A DNA stretch of 64,000 nt from Nitrospirillum viridazoti CBAmc (GTDB lineage Bacteria > Pseudomonadota > Alphaproteobacteria > Azospirillales > Azospirillaceae). The stretch lies in contig NZ_CP022110.1 in NCBI RefSeq assembly GCF_000730165.1, positions 612,501-676,500 on the forward strand. The letters are read 5' to 3'. The notes beneath the pieces were generated by a model. That model did no database searches, had not been told where the DNA came from, and was given only the letters and a program-made list of their open reading frames with translations. Shown one piece after another: positions 8,866 to 17,248 of this stretch (the stretch's first letter is position 1; each line of letters opens with the position of its first letter). The translations under genes were made by a program, and so were the position numbers.

Positions 8866-9420
8866 TCAGCGGGGCGGCGGCTTGTTTTGCGGCCCGCCCG
8901 TCGGCACCGTCTCCGGCACGACCACGGCGTCGGGTGCGATGGTCAGGGGTGGCCGGACGCGGGGCGGCGGGTCCGGGTGGACGACGTCGTCGCGGTAGGG
9001 CGCCAGCATGGCCAGGAAGCGGTTCTGCGCGCGGTACGGAATGTGATGCAGGTCCATGGCGTCCTGCAGATCCTGAACCAGGGCGTTGAACTCATGGTCG
9101 CCGATGCCATAACGGGCGTGCGCCATCTTCATGTCCATGCCCTTGTACTCACAGGGGCCGCCGAGGATGGCGCAGAACTGCGCCACCAGTTCCGCCTTGA
9201 TGTGGGGACGGTTGGCGTTGACGAAATATGGGCGCAGGTCGGGGTCGCGCATCATGCCGTCCATGAAGTCGTCCACCAGGGCTACCAGGCCCGGCTGGCC
9301 GCCGAAGGTCTGGTAAAGGTCGGCCGAGGGGCCGGAGGCGCAGCCCACCAGGGGGCCTGCCAGGGGGCCGAGCAGGACGATTGCCAGCGACAGGGCGGCA
9401 CGGCGGGGAAGGGCGGGCAT
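8866..9420 (-). CDS. Group 1 truncated haemoglobin exported as a lipoprotein
   Basis: A 184-residue protein. An N-terminal hydrophobic segment ends in lipobox LVGC (Cys27); then comes a truncated-globin domain, residues about 35-150: 'LYQTFGGQPGLVALVDDF', 'PDLRPYFV' (B10/CD region), 'FCAILGGPCEYKG', and 'KMAHARYGI', where the His is the expected proximal haem ligand. A Pro-rich tail (residues 150-184) follows. Truncated globins bind O2 or NO; most are cytoplasmic, so a lipid-anchored form is noteworthy. The gene lies 3 bases after the DUF3034 gene and is surely co-transcribed with it. Confidence 0.88.
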   Translation of the reverse strand: MPALPRRAALSLAIVLLGPLAGPLVGCASGPSADLYQTFGGQPGLVALVDDFMDGMMRDPDLRPYFVNANRPHIKAELVAQFCAILGGPCEYKGMDMKMAHARYGIGDHEFNALVQDLQDAMDLHHIPYRAQNRFLAMLAPYRDDVVHPDPPPRVRPPLTIAPDAVVVPETVPTGGPQNKPPPR

Positions 9421-9423
9421 GGG

Positions 9424-10374
9424 TCAGAACCCCGCTTGCAGGGACAGGTAGACGGCGTTCTGCCGCGTGGGCGTCACCACCCGGCCCAAATTCACATAGG
9501 CCAGGGTGAAGGCCAGGTTCTTGCCGGGCAGCCAGGCGACGAAGGCGTCGTACCAGTCGTCCTCCGGCGCCAGCCCAGGATTGGCGCGCGCCAGGGTGTT
9601 AGGCTTCGTCCGGTATTCCACGCCCGCCACCAAGGTGCGGTCCAGCAGCAGGGCGGCGCTGCCCTCCAGTTCCGCATGATAGTCGTCGTCGGCCCCGCCG
9701 AAACCCAGCAGGCCGGTCTGGTTGGCCTTGGTCAGGCGCACCGTGCCGCTCAGCAGCAGGCTTTGCGCCAGCAGCACCTTGGTGGCGCTGGCGTAGAGGT
9801 CGACGCCGTCGCCGCTGCGCGCACCCAGGGCCTTCACCAGGCTGCTGCGGTCGTTCGACTTGTACTGCGCGCCTAACGCCAGTTGGGGCATCCAGCTATC
9901 CTGGTCATAGACGGCATTGCCCGCCACCCGCACCTTGACACCGGCGATGGTGTTGGTGAAGGCGTAGCCGTCGCCCAGTCCCAGGGCGCCGCCGAGGGCC
10001 TGGGTATCGAACCGGTCCTGGGCCACCGATAGCTCCACCCGGTCCCACAGGCCGATCAGGGCGCCATAGGCGTTCATGCCGTAATCATGGGTGCGCACGG
10101 CGGTGAAGAACGCGGTGGCACCCACCTCCTCCCGCGTCCCGCCGCCGCCGATGACGGCCCAGGGCGTCAGGCCGCCACCGGCAGCACCCTCCACCTGGGT
10201 GACGCCGCCGGTGGCGGTCAGCTTGCCGCTGACGGTCATGTCCTCCGGCCGGCTGACGGTGGCGCCGGCGGCCGGCGGGGCGACGCGCACCCCGGCGGCC
10301 AGCAGGAACGCGGCGGCCCACGCCGCGACTCGGCGCTGACGCCGCACCCCCGAAAACCACCCCACCATGCCCAT
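9424..10374 (-). CDS. DUF3034 family outer-membrane beta-barrel-like protein
   Basis: A 316-residue protein with a signal peptide (hydrophobic residues about 18-38, then 'PPAAGAT'). The rest alternates polar and hydrophobic residues like an outer-membrane barrel and ends in '...YLSLQAGF', with a terminal Phe as in many outer-membrane proteins. Blocks such as 'GGGTREEVGATAFFTAVRTHDYGMNAYG' point to DUF3034, a family without assigned function. The next gene, 3 bases downstream, is a lipoprotein truncated globin. The two may act together at the outer membrane, for example in gas or haem handling; this is inference from adjacency. The start could be the ATG at 10374 or the second Met two codons later. 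Confidence 0.8.
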   Translation of the reverse strand: MGMVGWFSGVRRQRRVAAWAAAFLLAAGVRVAPPAAGATVSRPEDMTVSGKLTATGGVTQVEGAAGGGLTPWAVIGGGGTREEVGATAFFTAVRTHDYGMNAYGALIGLWDRVELSVAQDRFDTQALGGALGLGDGYAFTNTIAGVKVRVAGNAVYDQDSWMPQLALGAQYKSNDRSSLVKALGARSGDGVDLYASATKVLLAQSLLLSGTVRLTKANQTGLLGFGGADDDYHAELEGSAALLLDRTLVAGVEYRTKPNTLARANPGLAPEDDWYDAFVAWLPGKNLAFTLAYVNLGRVVTPTRQNAVYLSLQAGF

Positions 10375-10476
10375 CCTTGACCATACCTACGCCGGGGACC
10401 ATCCCCACGCCGCGCCGCACAGGCGGTGGCGCGGGGGTAGATGGCGGCGGTGCCGGCGTGGTCAAGGCGCCTCTAT

Positions 10477-10502
10477 CCGGAAGAAGGGGCCGGAAGAAGG
10501 GG
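10477..10502. repeat. 13-bp tandem duplication
   Basis: CCGGAAGAAGGGG occurs twice head to tail (10477-10489 and 10490-10502), 16 bases beyond the stop codon of the minus-strand glutathione transferase gene. Confidence 0.75.
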
Positions 10503-10518
10503 CCGCCGGCGCTGGGGT

Positions 10519-11226
10519 TCAGCGCTGCCGGGTGCCGAACAGGTTCTCCCGCGTCTTCTCATCCAAGGCCTGGCCGGCCGGGCGGCTCTTGTCCTTCAGC
10601 AGCTCCAGCCCGCGCTGCACGGCGGGGCGGGCGGCCACGGTGTCGATCCAGCGTTTCACATGGGGGAAGTCGGCCAGGTCGATCTCGTAGCGTTCATGCA
10701 GGCGCAGCCAGGGGAAGGTCGCCATGTCGGCGATGCCGTAGTCGCCGGCCAGGAATTCCGTCTTGGCCAACTGGGTGTTGGCGACACGGATCAGGCGCCG
10801 CGCCTCATTGGTGTAGCGGTCGATGCCGTATTGGATGCGCTCGGGCGCATAATTACGGAAATGGCCGGCCTGGCCGAACATGGGGCCGACGCCGCCCATC
10901 TGCCACATCAGCCATTGCACGTGGCCATACCACACCGCGGCGTCCGTGGGGCGGAACTGGCCCGTCTTCTCCGCCAGGTAGATCAGGATGGCGCCGGACT
11001 CGAACAGCGACAGCGGTTGGCCGTTGGGGCCGTCGGGATCGACAACGGCCGGCATGCGGTTGTTCGGTGAGATGGCCAGGAAGTCCGGCTTGAACTGGTC
11101 GCCGGCACCGATGTCCACCGGGTGCACGGTATAGGGCAGGCCCATTTCCTCCAGGGCGATGGAAATCTTGTAGCCGTTGGGCGTGGGCCAGGCGTACAGC
11201 GCGATGGCTTGGGGATCGGTCACCAT
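10519..11226 (-). CDS. YfcG/Nu-class glutathione S-transferase-like disulfide reductase
   Basis: A 235-residue protein from the ATG at 11226 (MVTDPQAIALY). The thioredoxin-like N-domain has 'YAWPTPNGYKISIALEEMGL', the Thr-Pro-Asn motif of YfcG/Ure2-like enzymes, and 'NNRMPAVVDPDG' and 'FESGAILIYLAE', the glutathione-binding Ser. The C-domain is all-helical with 'GDYGIADMATFPW'. YfcG-type proteins bind glutathione or its disulfide and have disulfide-bond reductase activity rather than ordinary conjugating activity. The frame is open upstream to 11376, but that extension is Arg/Pro-rich and unlike the family. It is probably monocistronic; the next minus-strand gene is 145 bases away. Confidence 0.9.
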   Translation of the reverse strand: MVTDPQAIALYAWPTPNGYKISIALEEMGLPYTVHPVDIGAGDQFKPDFLAISPNNRMPAVVDPDGPNGQPLSLFESGAILIYLAEKTGQFRPTDAAVWYGHVQWLMWQMGGVGPMFGQAGHFRNYAPERIQYGIDRYTNEARRLIRVANTQLAKTEFLAGDYGIADMATFPWLRLHERYEIDLADFPHVKRWIDTVAARPAVQRGLELLKDKSRPAGQALDEKTRENLFGTRQR

Positions 11227-11406
11227 GGGGGCGGCTTTCGCTGAGGGGGGGCAGGGACGGCAGCGTCCCGAAACGGATGGCGGGTCGCTGCGATGGTCGT
11301 CACAGCGGCCCGCCCATCCCCTTGCGGATGATATTTTCAACCGGCACAGCCGGCTTCGTTCCCCGGCGCGTGGCACCGGGGTGGCGCGGGGCGGAGGACG
11401 CGCCGC

Positions 11407-11844
11407 TCAGAAACCGCCGGCCACGTAGACGCGCATGCTCTCCACCTCGCTGGTGGCCTCGGCAAGGCGGTGCTTCACCACGTCGCCGATGCTGATGAAG
11501 CCCACCAGCCGGCCGCCGTCCATCACCGGCATGTGGCGGAAGCGTCCTTCCGTCATGCGGGTCATGATGGAGGAGACGCTGTCGCCCGGGGCGCAGGCCA
11601 CGACCTTGCGGGTCATCAGTTCCGACACGCTCTGGTTCAGCACGGCGGGGCCATGGGTCGCCAGGCCCCGTACGATGTCGCGTTCCGAAATGATGCCGGC
11701 CACGCCGCCGCCGGGGTCCAGCACCAGCACGGCGCCGATGCGATGGGCCGCCAGCAGGGCCGCCACCGTTTCTATGGTGTCGCCCGGCTTGGCGCTGATG
11801 ATGCTGCTGCTGTCCTTATGCTTCAGGATACCGGAAACATGCAT
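11407..11844 (-). CDS. CBS-pair domain protein
   Basis: A 145-residue protein that is essentially two CBS motifs: residues about 8-65 ('IETVAALLAAHRIGAVLVLD', 'GIISERDIVRGLA') and 75-135 ('MTRKVVACAPGDSVSSIMTRMTEGRFRHMPVMD', 'GFISIGDVVKHR'). Such stand-alone pairs bind adenine nucleotides and sense energy state; the partner is unknown. The ATG at 11844 has GGGAGAAG upstream. It stands alone, with 178 bases to the transferase start and 360 bases upstream without a gene. Confidence 0.9.
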   Translation of the reverse strand: MHVSGILKHKDSSSIISAKPGDTIETVAALLAAHRIGAVLVLDPGGGVAGIISERDIVRGLATHGPAVLNQSVSELMTRKVVACAPGDSVSSIMTRMTEGRFRHMPVMDGGRLVGFISIGDVVKHRLAEATSEVESMRVYVAGGF

Positions 11845-12204
11845 AGGCGCTTCTCCCGTTCATCACGGGGAACGCGGGCGGGGGCGGTCTCGCGCCCGGT
11901 GGTCCGGCCTTCCCAAGGGCCGGTCTTCCGCGTGCCCAGTGGATTCATGCCAAGGAAACCAGCGCCGGTTTCTGTCGACCGGTAACGGCCCCCTCCGGAA
12001 GCGGGCCGCAACCGGCGGCCCCTCCTTCCAGGGGACTATGAAACGTCATGTTGCGCCGCATCCGCAATGGGCCAAACGGCGACAGGCCCGGCCGAGGGCC
12101 GGGCCTTAAGCATAGGTCGGGGGTTATGGGGATCCGGTGCACTGCGCCGCGCTAACAACCTCTGGCGACCCGGGGGTTGTTTCGGCGGGGCAATGTTTGG
12201 TCTC
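11845..12204. other. Gene-free interval upstream of the CBS gene
   Basis: About 360 bases that should hold the CBS-gene promoter and the end of the lipoprotein transcript. It contains a perfect GC hairpin (AGGCCCGGCC 12084-12093 with GGCCGGGCCT 12097-12106) and a second one at 12154-12181. Neither has a clean T-run. I see no supported gene; the short open frames overlap each other and are compositionally plain. Confidence 0.5.
12154..12181 (-). terminator. Hairpin downstream of the 12.2-kb lipoprotein gene
   Basis: AACAACC and GGTTGTT (7 bp) close a 14-base loop with some internal pairing, 23 bases beyond the lipoprotein stop on the minus strand. The following bases are not T-rich, so termination efficiency is doubtful. 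Confidence 0.35.
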
Positions 12205-12705
12205 TTAACGGGCGCGGCTGCCGACGCCACCAGCGGCGGAGGCCGCCGGGCCGGGCTGCTGCGGCACCAGCGGCAGGCAGTTCTGCACGATGGCGTAGCA
12301 CTGGGACAGGCGGCCGGCCGGGCTGTCGGTGGAGCTGCCGTAGACCAGCTGCTGCACGACGCCGTTTTTCAAGGTGAAGGTGGCGTTGCAGTTGCGGGCG
12401 GACACTTCCGTCGAGCCCCAATCGGCACCACCCCAGTAGCCGCGATGCCACGGGCCGCCGCCGAAACCACCCCAGTAGGACGGGCCCATGCGGGTCTGCA
12501 GGCTGTCGCTGGAGTAGGTGAAGTATTCCACATTGTCGACCGAGGTCTGGCGGGTGGGCACGCCGGCGCAGGACAGCAGGGTCTGCTTGGGCATGCCGAC
12601 CAGCACACGCTGGGCTAACGCCGCCTGGTCGGCGTCGGGGCTGGTGGCGCAACCGGCAACGGCCAACAGACCCACCGCCGCGAGTGCCAAGGAACGGTAA
12701 CGCAT
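12205..12705 (-). CDS. Lipoprotein of unknown function
   Basis: A 166-residue protein with a lipoprotein signal (hydrophobic residues 5-18, lipobox AVAGC, Cys19). The mature part has 'LVGMPKQTLLSCAGVPTRQ', resembling the 'G......V...G.P' element of SmpA/BamE-like lipoproteins, then a Gly/Trp/Tyr-rich loop (residues 73-93) and 'CNATFTLKNGVVQQLVYG', a beta hairpin. Four further cysteines (CAG, RNC, SQC, NC) could form disulfides. The ATG at 12705 follows GAGGGAGA. The outer membrane is the likely site; no function is assigned. It lies about 200 bases downstream of smc on the same strand. Confidence 0.75.
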   Translation of the reverse strand: MRYRSLALAAVGLLAVAGCATSPDADQAALAQRVLVGMPKQTLLSCAGVPTRQTSVDNVEYFTYSSDSLQTRMGPSYWGGFGGGPWHRGYWGGADWGSTEVSARNCNATFTLKNGVVQQLVYGSSTDSPAGRLSQCYAIVQNCLPLVPQQPGPAASAAGGVGSRAR

Positions 12706-12902
12706 TTAAGTCTCCCTCACACTTCCGGTTCGGCCGCTGCCGCCGGATGAACAAGCCCCAACCGCCCGAGCCCTGCCCCAGGGCCCTTGTTGGTTAAGAT
12801 AGTGCAGCGCGCGCTTTCCCGCCAGGGCCGGCCTGTTGCGGACCGTCGCGCCAGTTGTCGCGGGTAACAGGGTTAACGCCCTACCACAACTCCGTCTTGT
12901 GC

Positions 12903-15900
12903 CTATTCGGCGGCCTGAAGCTCCTCGGCGGTAGCCAAGTCGACGGATACCAACTGCGACACGCCCCTTTCCGCCATGGTGACGCCGAACAGGCGGTCCA
13001 TGCGCGACATGGTCAGGCGGTGGTGGCTGATGATGAGGAAGCGGGTATGGCCCGCCCGCGCCATCTCCTCCACCAGGTCGCAGAAGCGGCCCACGTTGGC
13101 CTCGTCCAGCGGCGCGTCCACCTCGTCCAGCACGCAGATGGGCGCCGGGTTGCACAGGAAGACGGCAAACAGCAGGGCAATGGCGGTCAAGGCCTGCTCA
13201 CCGCCCGACAGCAGCGACAGGATCTGCAGCTTCTTGCCCGGGGGGCTGGCGTAAATCTCCAGGCCGGCGTCCAGCGGATCCTCGGTGTCGGTCAGCTTCA
13301 GCTGGGCGCGACCGCCGCCGAACAGCTGGGTGAACATCTCCTGGAAATGGGCGTCCACCTTATGGAAGGCGGCCAGCAGCCGCTCGCGCGCCTCCTTGTT
13401 CAGGCCGGAGATACCCTGGCGCAGGCGGGCGATGGCGGATACCAGGTCCTCCCGCTCCGTCTTCATGACGCCGATCTGTTCGTCCAGCTCCTGCACCTCC
13501 TGCTCGGCGCGCAGGTTGACGGGGCCCATGTTGTCGCGCTCGGCCTCCAACCGGCCCAGGCGCTGCTCCACGGCATGGGCCTCGGGCAGGGGCTCGCCCT
13601 CGTCCAGGCCGGCCAGGGCCAGCACCTGTTCCGGCGGGCAATCCAGCCGTTCGGCGATGCGTTCCTTCACCGTGTCCAGGTGCTGATGGGCGGAGCCCAC
13701 CGCGGCCTCAGCATGGGCGCGGGCCTCGCGCGCGTCGGCCAGGCCATTCTCCGCCTCCTTCAAGGTGCGCTCGGCCGTCGTGAGCGTGCCCTCGGCTTCC
13801 GCCAGGTCGTCGCCGGCACGGCTGCGCACCCGCTCCGCCTCATGGATCAGGTCGGCCAGGGTCAGGCGCTCTTCCTCGATCTGGGCCGGGCGTTCGGCCA
13901 GGCGCTCCTGCTCCTCCCGCGTCTCTTCGGCACGTTCGGTCAGCTCGGCCAGGCGGCCGCCGGTGCCGTCACGGCGCTGGCGCCACGACGTTTCCTCGGT
14001 GGCGATGGCGTCCAGCCGGCGGTGGCGGTCCTCCGCCTCGCGCAACAGGCGGTCCAGGGCGTTCTGCGCCTCCGCCTGGGTGCCGCGCGCCTCGGTCAGG
14101 CGCAGGCGGGCCTCTGCGATCTGCTCGCGGCCCTCGCCCGGGGGCGGCAGCTCCTCCAGCGTGGCGCGGGCCTCGGCCCAGCGTTCCCGCAGGTCCTCCT
14201 CGTCCGCCGTCATCTGGTCCAGGGTCTCGGACAGGGCGGCCAGGCGGCTGGCCAGGGCGGCGGCGGCCTGGGCCACGCGGGCGTGGGTGCCGCGCGCGTC
14301 GGCCACGGCGCGGAAGGCGGCGCTGACGGCGTCGCGGGCCGCGCGGTCCTTGGCGGAGGCCTGGTCCACCGCTCGCAACGCTAGGGCCACGCGCTCCTCC
14401 GCCGCGTCCTTCACCGTCTCATAGGCGGCGCGGGCCTCGGCCACCACGGCGTCGGCCTCCGCGATCTCCTGCGTCAGCTCGGTCAGGCGGTTGCGCTGGC
14501 GCAGGCGCTCGGCGGCGGCGGTGGGCGCGCCAGCGGCGATGCAGTGCCCGTCCCAGCGCCAGGCGGCGCCGTCGCGAGTCACCAGGATCTGGCCGGCCGC
14601 CAAACCGGCCGCCAGGCGCGTGCCGGTGGCGGTATCGGCGACGATGCCGATGTGGGCCAAGCAACGGTCCAGCGCGCCCGGCGCCTTGACTCTGGTGGCC
14701 AGCGGTTCCGCGCCTGTGGGCAGGGGCGTTACCTGGCTCAGCGCCGGGAAGGCGCGCCAGTGCACCGGCGCCGCCTCATCCAGCGGGGCCGTCAGGGCGT
14801 CGCCCAGGGCGGCGGCCAGGGCCTGCTCATAGCCCTTGGCCACGCTCAGCGCGTCCACCAGGGGCGGGAACAGGTCTCCGGCGCCGGCCTTCAGCAGGCG
14901 GGTGATGGCGTCGGCTTCCGCCGTCAGGCGGGCGCGGTCACCCTCGGCCCGCTGCAGGGCGTCGCGGGCGGCGGCCTGTTCCTGGGTGCCCAGGGCGCGG
15001 GCGGCGTTGGCAGCCTGCTCGGCCCCGGCCTTGGCGGTTTCCGCCTCCTCCGCCGTGCCCTTGGCCAGTTCCAGCCGTTCCTCGGCTAGGTGGATGGCCT
15101 CCTCCGCCTCGGCCACGTCGTCGCGGGCGGCCTGCTGGCGCTCCAGCTCCGCCTTCTGTGCCTGCGTTTCCTCGACACGGCGGCGCAGGGTGGCGACGCG
15201 CTGCTCCAGATCCTGCGCCTGGCGCTGGATCTGGGCGCGCTTGGCCTCGTCCGCGGCCAGCCGCTCGGTGGCGGCCGCCAGCTCGGCATCCAGGGTCGCC
15301 ACCGTGTCGCGGATTTCCTCCAGTCGGGCCTTGGCCAGCTCCTGGCTTTCCGCCTCGTCCCCTTGCGCGTCGGCGATGGCTTGGCGTTCCTCCGCCAGGC
15401 GGGACAGCGCCCGGTTGGCGTCGGCTGCCAGGTCCTTTTCACGCGCCAGGTCGCCCTCGATCTGGGCCAGGCGGCGCTGCAGGGTGGCCAGGGCCTCGGT
15501 CGCGCGCCGCTCTTCGGCGTCCAGCTGCTCCCGCGCCACCAGCAGGCGCTGCAGGGCGGCGGCGGCCTCGGCTTCCGCCTGGCGCTTGGGCGGCAGGCTG
15601 GCGGCGAGATCCGTGCGCTTGGTGGTGGCCTGCGTCACGGCCAGCATCAGGCCGCGCACCGCCTCCTCCGCCTTGTCGAAGCCGGCGCGGGCCTGCATGA
15701 CCTGGGCGGTGGCGGTGGTCCACCGCAGGTGCAGCAGCAGCGCCTCCGCCCGGCGGATGTGGTCGGAGATGTTGCGGTAGCGGGCGGCCTGGCGGGCCTG
15801 CTTGCGCAGGTTCTGCAACTGCGCGTCCATGGTGACGACCACGTCGTCCAGGCGCGTCAGGTTGGTTTCCGCTGCCTTCAGCTTCAGTTCCGCCTCGTGC

Positions 15901-16442
15901 CGGCGGGAATGCAGGCCGGTGATGCCCGCCGCCTCCTCCAGCAGCTGGCGGCGGTCACCCGGCTTGGCGTTGATCAGGGCGCCGACGCGCCCCTGGCTGA
16001 CCAGCGCCGGGGAATGGGCGCCCGAGGCGTTGTCTGCCAGCAGCAATTGCACGTCGCGGGCGCGCGCGGGCCGGCCGTTGATGCGGTAGTCGGACCCGGC
16101 GCCGCGTTCCAGCTTGCGGCTGATCTCCATTTCCGTCTGGACGGCGTCCGCTTTGACGCCCGGCGTGCCGGCGGTCAGGTTGGGGCTGTCCAGGTGCAGG
16201 ACGACTTCGCATAAATTGCGGGCCGGCCGGGTGGCTGTGCCGCCAAAAATGACGTCGTCCATGTCCTCGCCGCGCATCTTCTTGGCCGAGGTCTCGCCCA
16301 TGGCCCAGCGCAACGCCTCCACCAAGTTGGACTTGCCACAACCGTTGGGGCCGACGATGCCGGTCATCCCGGGCTCGATCAGGAGCTCGGTGTGGTCCAC
16401 GAAGGACTTGAAGCCGGAGATGCGAAGCTTGGTGAATTGCAC
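12903..16442 (-). CDS. smc: Chromosome segregation ATPase SMC
   Basis: A 1179-residue full-length SMC. Walker A GPNGCGKS is at residues 31-38 in the N-terminal head. Two long coiled coils, rich in Ala/Glu/Arg heptads, flank a hinge near residues 510-650 ('FPPLVDALSVAKGYEQALAA'). The C-terminal head has the ABC signature LLSGGEQALTA and Walker B 'PICVLDEVDAPLDEANV'. It forms the condensin core that compacts and separates daughter chromosomes. ScpA and ScpB are not in the window. The start lies 6 bases after the stop of the upstream DsbA-like gene, so the two are probably co-transcribed. Confidence 0.97.
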   Translation of the reverse strand: MQFTKLRISGFKSFVDHTELLIEPGMTGIVGPNGCGKSNLVEALRWAMGETSAKKMRGEDMDDVIFGGTATRPARNLCEVVLHLDSPNLTAGTPGVKADAVQTEMEISRKLERGAGSDYRINGRPARARDVQLLLADNASGAHSPALVSQGRVGALINAKPGDRRQLLEEAAGITGLHSRRHEAELKLKAAETNLTRLDDVVVTMDAQLQNLRKQARQAARYRNISDHIRRAEALLLHLRWTTATAQVMQARAGFDKAEEAVRGLMLAVTQATTKRTDLAASLPPKRQAEAEAAAALQRLLVAREQLDAEERRATEALATLQRRLAQIEGDLAREKDLAADANRALSRLAEERQAIADAQGDEAESQELAKARLEEIRDTVATLDAELAAATERLAADEAKRAQIQRQAQDLEQRVATLRRRVEETQAQKAELERQQAARDDVAEAEEAIHLAEERLELAKGTAEEAETAKAGAEQAANAARALGTQEQAAARDALQRAEGDRARLTAEADAITRLLKAGAGDLFPPLVDALSVAKGYEQALAAALGDALTAPLDEAAPVHWRAFPALSQVTPLPTGAEPLATRVKAPGALDRCLAHIGIVADTATGTRLAAGLAAGQILVTRDGAAWRWDGHCIAAGAPTAAAERLRQRNRLTELTQEIAEADAVVAEARAAYETVKDAAEERVALALRAVDQASAKDRAARDAVSAAFRAVADARGTHARVAQAAAALASRLAALSETLDQMTADEEDLRERWAEARATLEELPPPGEGREQIAEARLRLTEARGTQAEAQNALDRLLREAEDRHRRLDAIATEETSWRQRRDGTGGRLAELTERAEETREEQERLAERPAQIEEERLTLADLIHEAERVRSRAGDDLAEAEGTLTTAERTLKEAENGLADAREARAHAEAAVGSAHQHLDTVKERIAERLDCPPEQVLALAGLDEGEPLPEAHAVEQRLGRLEAERDNMGPVNLRAEQEVQELDEQIGVMKTEREDLVSAIARLRQGISGLNKEARERLLAAFHKVDAHFQEMFTQLFGGGRAQLKLTDTEDPLDAGLEIYASPPGKKLQILSLLSGGEQALTAIALLFAVFLCNPAPICVLDEVDAPLDEANVGRFCDLVEEMARAGHTRFLIISHHRLTMSRMDRLFGVTMAERGVSQLVSVDLATAEELQAAE

Positions 16443-16448
16443 GGGGAC

Positions 16449-17150
16449 TTACTTCTTCGGTGCCTTGGCGCCCGCCTTGATCAGGGCGGCGGCCAGCTTG
16501 TCATAGTCGTTGGGGCCGGCGATGCGATCCACTTCCTTGCCGCCCTTGCGGATGATCAGCGTCGGTGTCTGTTCGACCTTCGCCTCGGTGGCCTCCTGGC
16601 TGCTGGCAGCGATATAGTCCTGGATGGGCTTGCTGGCGACGCAGGCGTCATAGGCCGGCGCCGGCAGGCCGGCCATGCCCATCATCTCCTTGAGGCCCGC
16701 CTCCGGGTCCTTGGCGCCCAGCCATTGGCCCTGGGTGCTGAACAGCAGGCTCCGGGCGTCATTATAGCTGCCGACGGGCAGGCAGCGCGTGGCCATGTGG
16801 GCCAGATAACCCACGCGGTTGGTGGGCGTGTCGTGGAAGATGAAGCGCACCTGCCCGGGATTGATGAAGTCCGCCTTCAGGCGGGGCAGCATCGTCTCCT
16901 CGAAATGGGCACAGTGCGGGCAGGAGAGGGAGGCATATTCCTCGATCACCACCGGGGCGTTGCCGCTGCCCAAGGCGCGGGTGCTGGTGGCGGCGGCGAT
17001 GTCGATGCCGCCCCCCGTGGCGGGAGTGGAGGCAGTCGCTGTCTGGGCCACAGCAGGCGCGGGCAGGGCCAGCGGGACGGCAATCGCCGCCATCGCCATG
17101 ACCAGGCCCCGGACCATGCCGGCCCGATCGCGCATCCAACGTCCTGCCAT
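16449..17150 (-). CDS. Periplasmic DsbA-family thioredoxin-fold protein
   Basis: A 233-residue protein from the ATG at 17150, which has GGAGGGGG directly upstream; a TTG at 17174 is possible. The signal peptide is residues about 11-36 (cleavage near PAVAQ). The thioredoxin fold has active site C77-P-H-C80, a helical insertion, and the cis-Pro strand 'VEQTPTLII'. CPHC is the strongly oxidising DsbA-type motif, so the likely role is forming disulfides in exported proteins. It is the second of two tandem DsbA-like genes and precedes smc by 6 bases. The two paralogues share the block 'EYAS..CPHCAHFEE'. Confidence 0.92.
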   Translation of the reverse strand: MAGRWMRDRAGMVRGLVMAMAAIAVPLALPAPAVAQTATASTPATGGGIDIAAATSTRALGSGNAPVVIEEYASLSCPHCAHFEETMLPRLKADFINPGQVRFIFHDTPTNRVGYLAHMATRCLPVGSYNDARSLLFSTQGQWLGAKDPEAGLKEMMGMAGLPAPAYDACVASKPIQDYIAASSQEATEAKVEQTPTLIIRKGGKEVDRIAGPNDYDKLAAALIKAGAKAPKK

Positions 17151-17248
17151 ATCCCCCTCCATCCCGACTTCCAAAACGCGACTGGTTCAAACGCCACGGG
17201 CACGAAGACGGCGCCCTTGGGATCCCCGTCCCCAGGACGCCGCCGGTC

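Noticed and set aside
12084-12106. GC hairpin at 12084-12106 as a terminator
   Set aside because: The stem is perfect but no T-run follows on either strand and it lies far from both gene ends.
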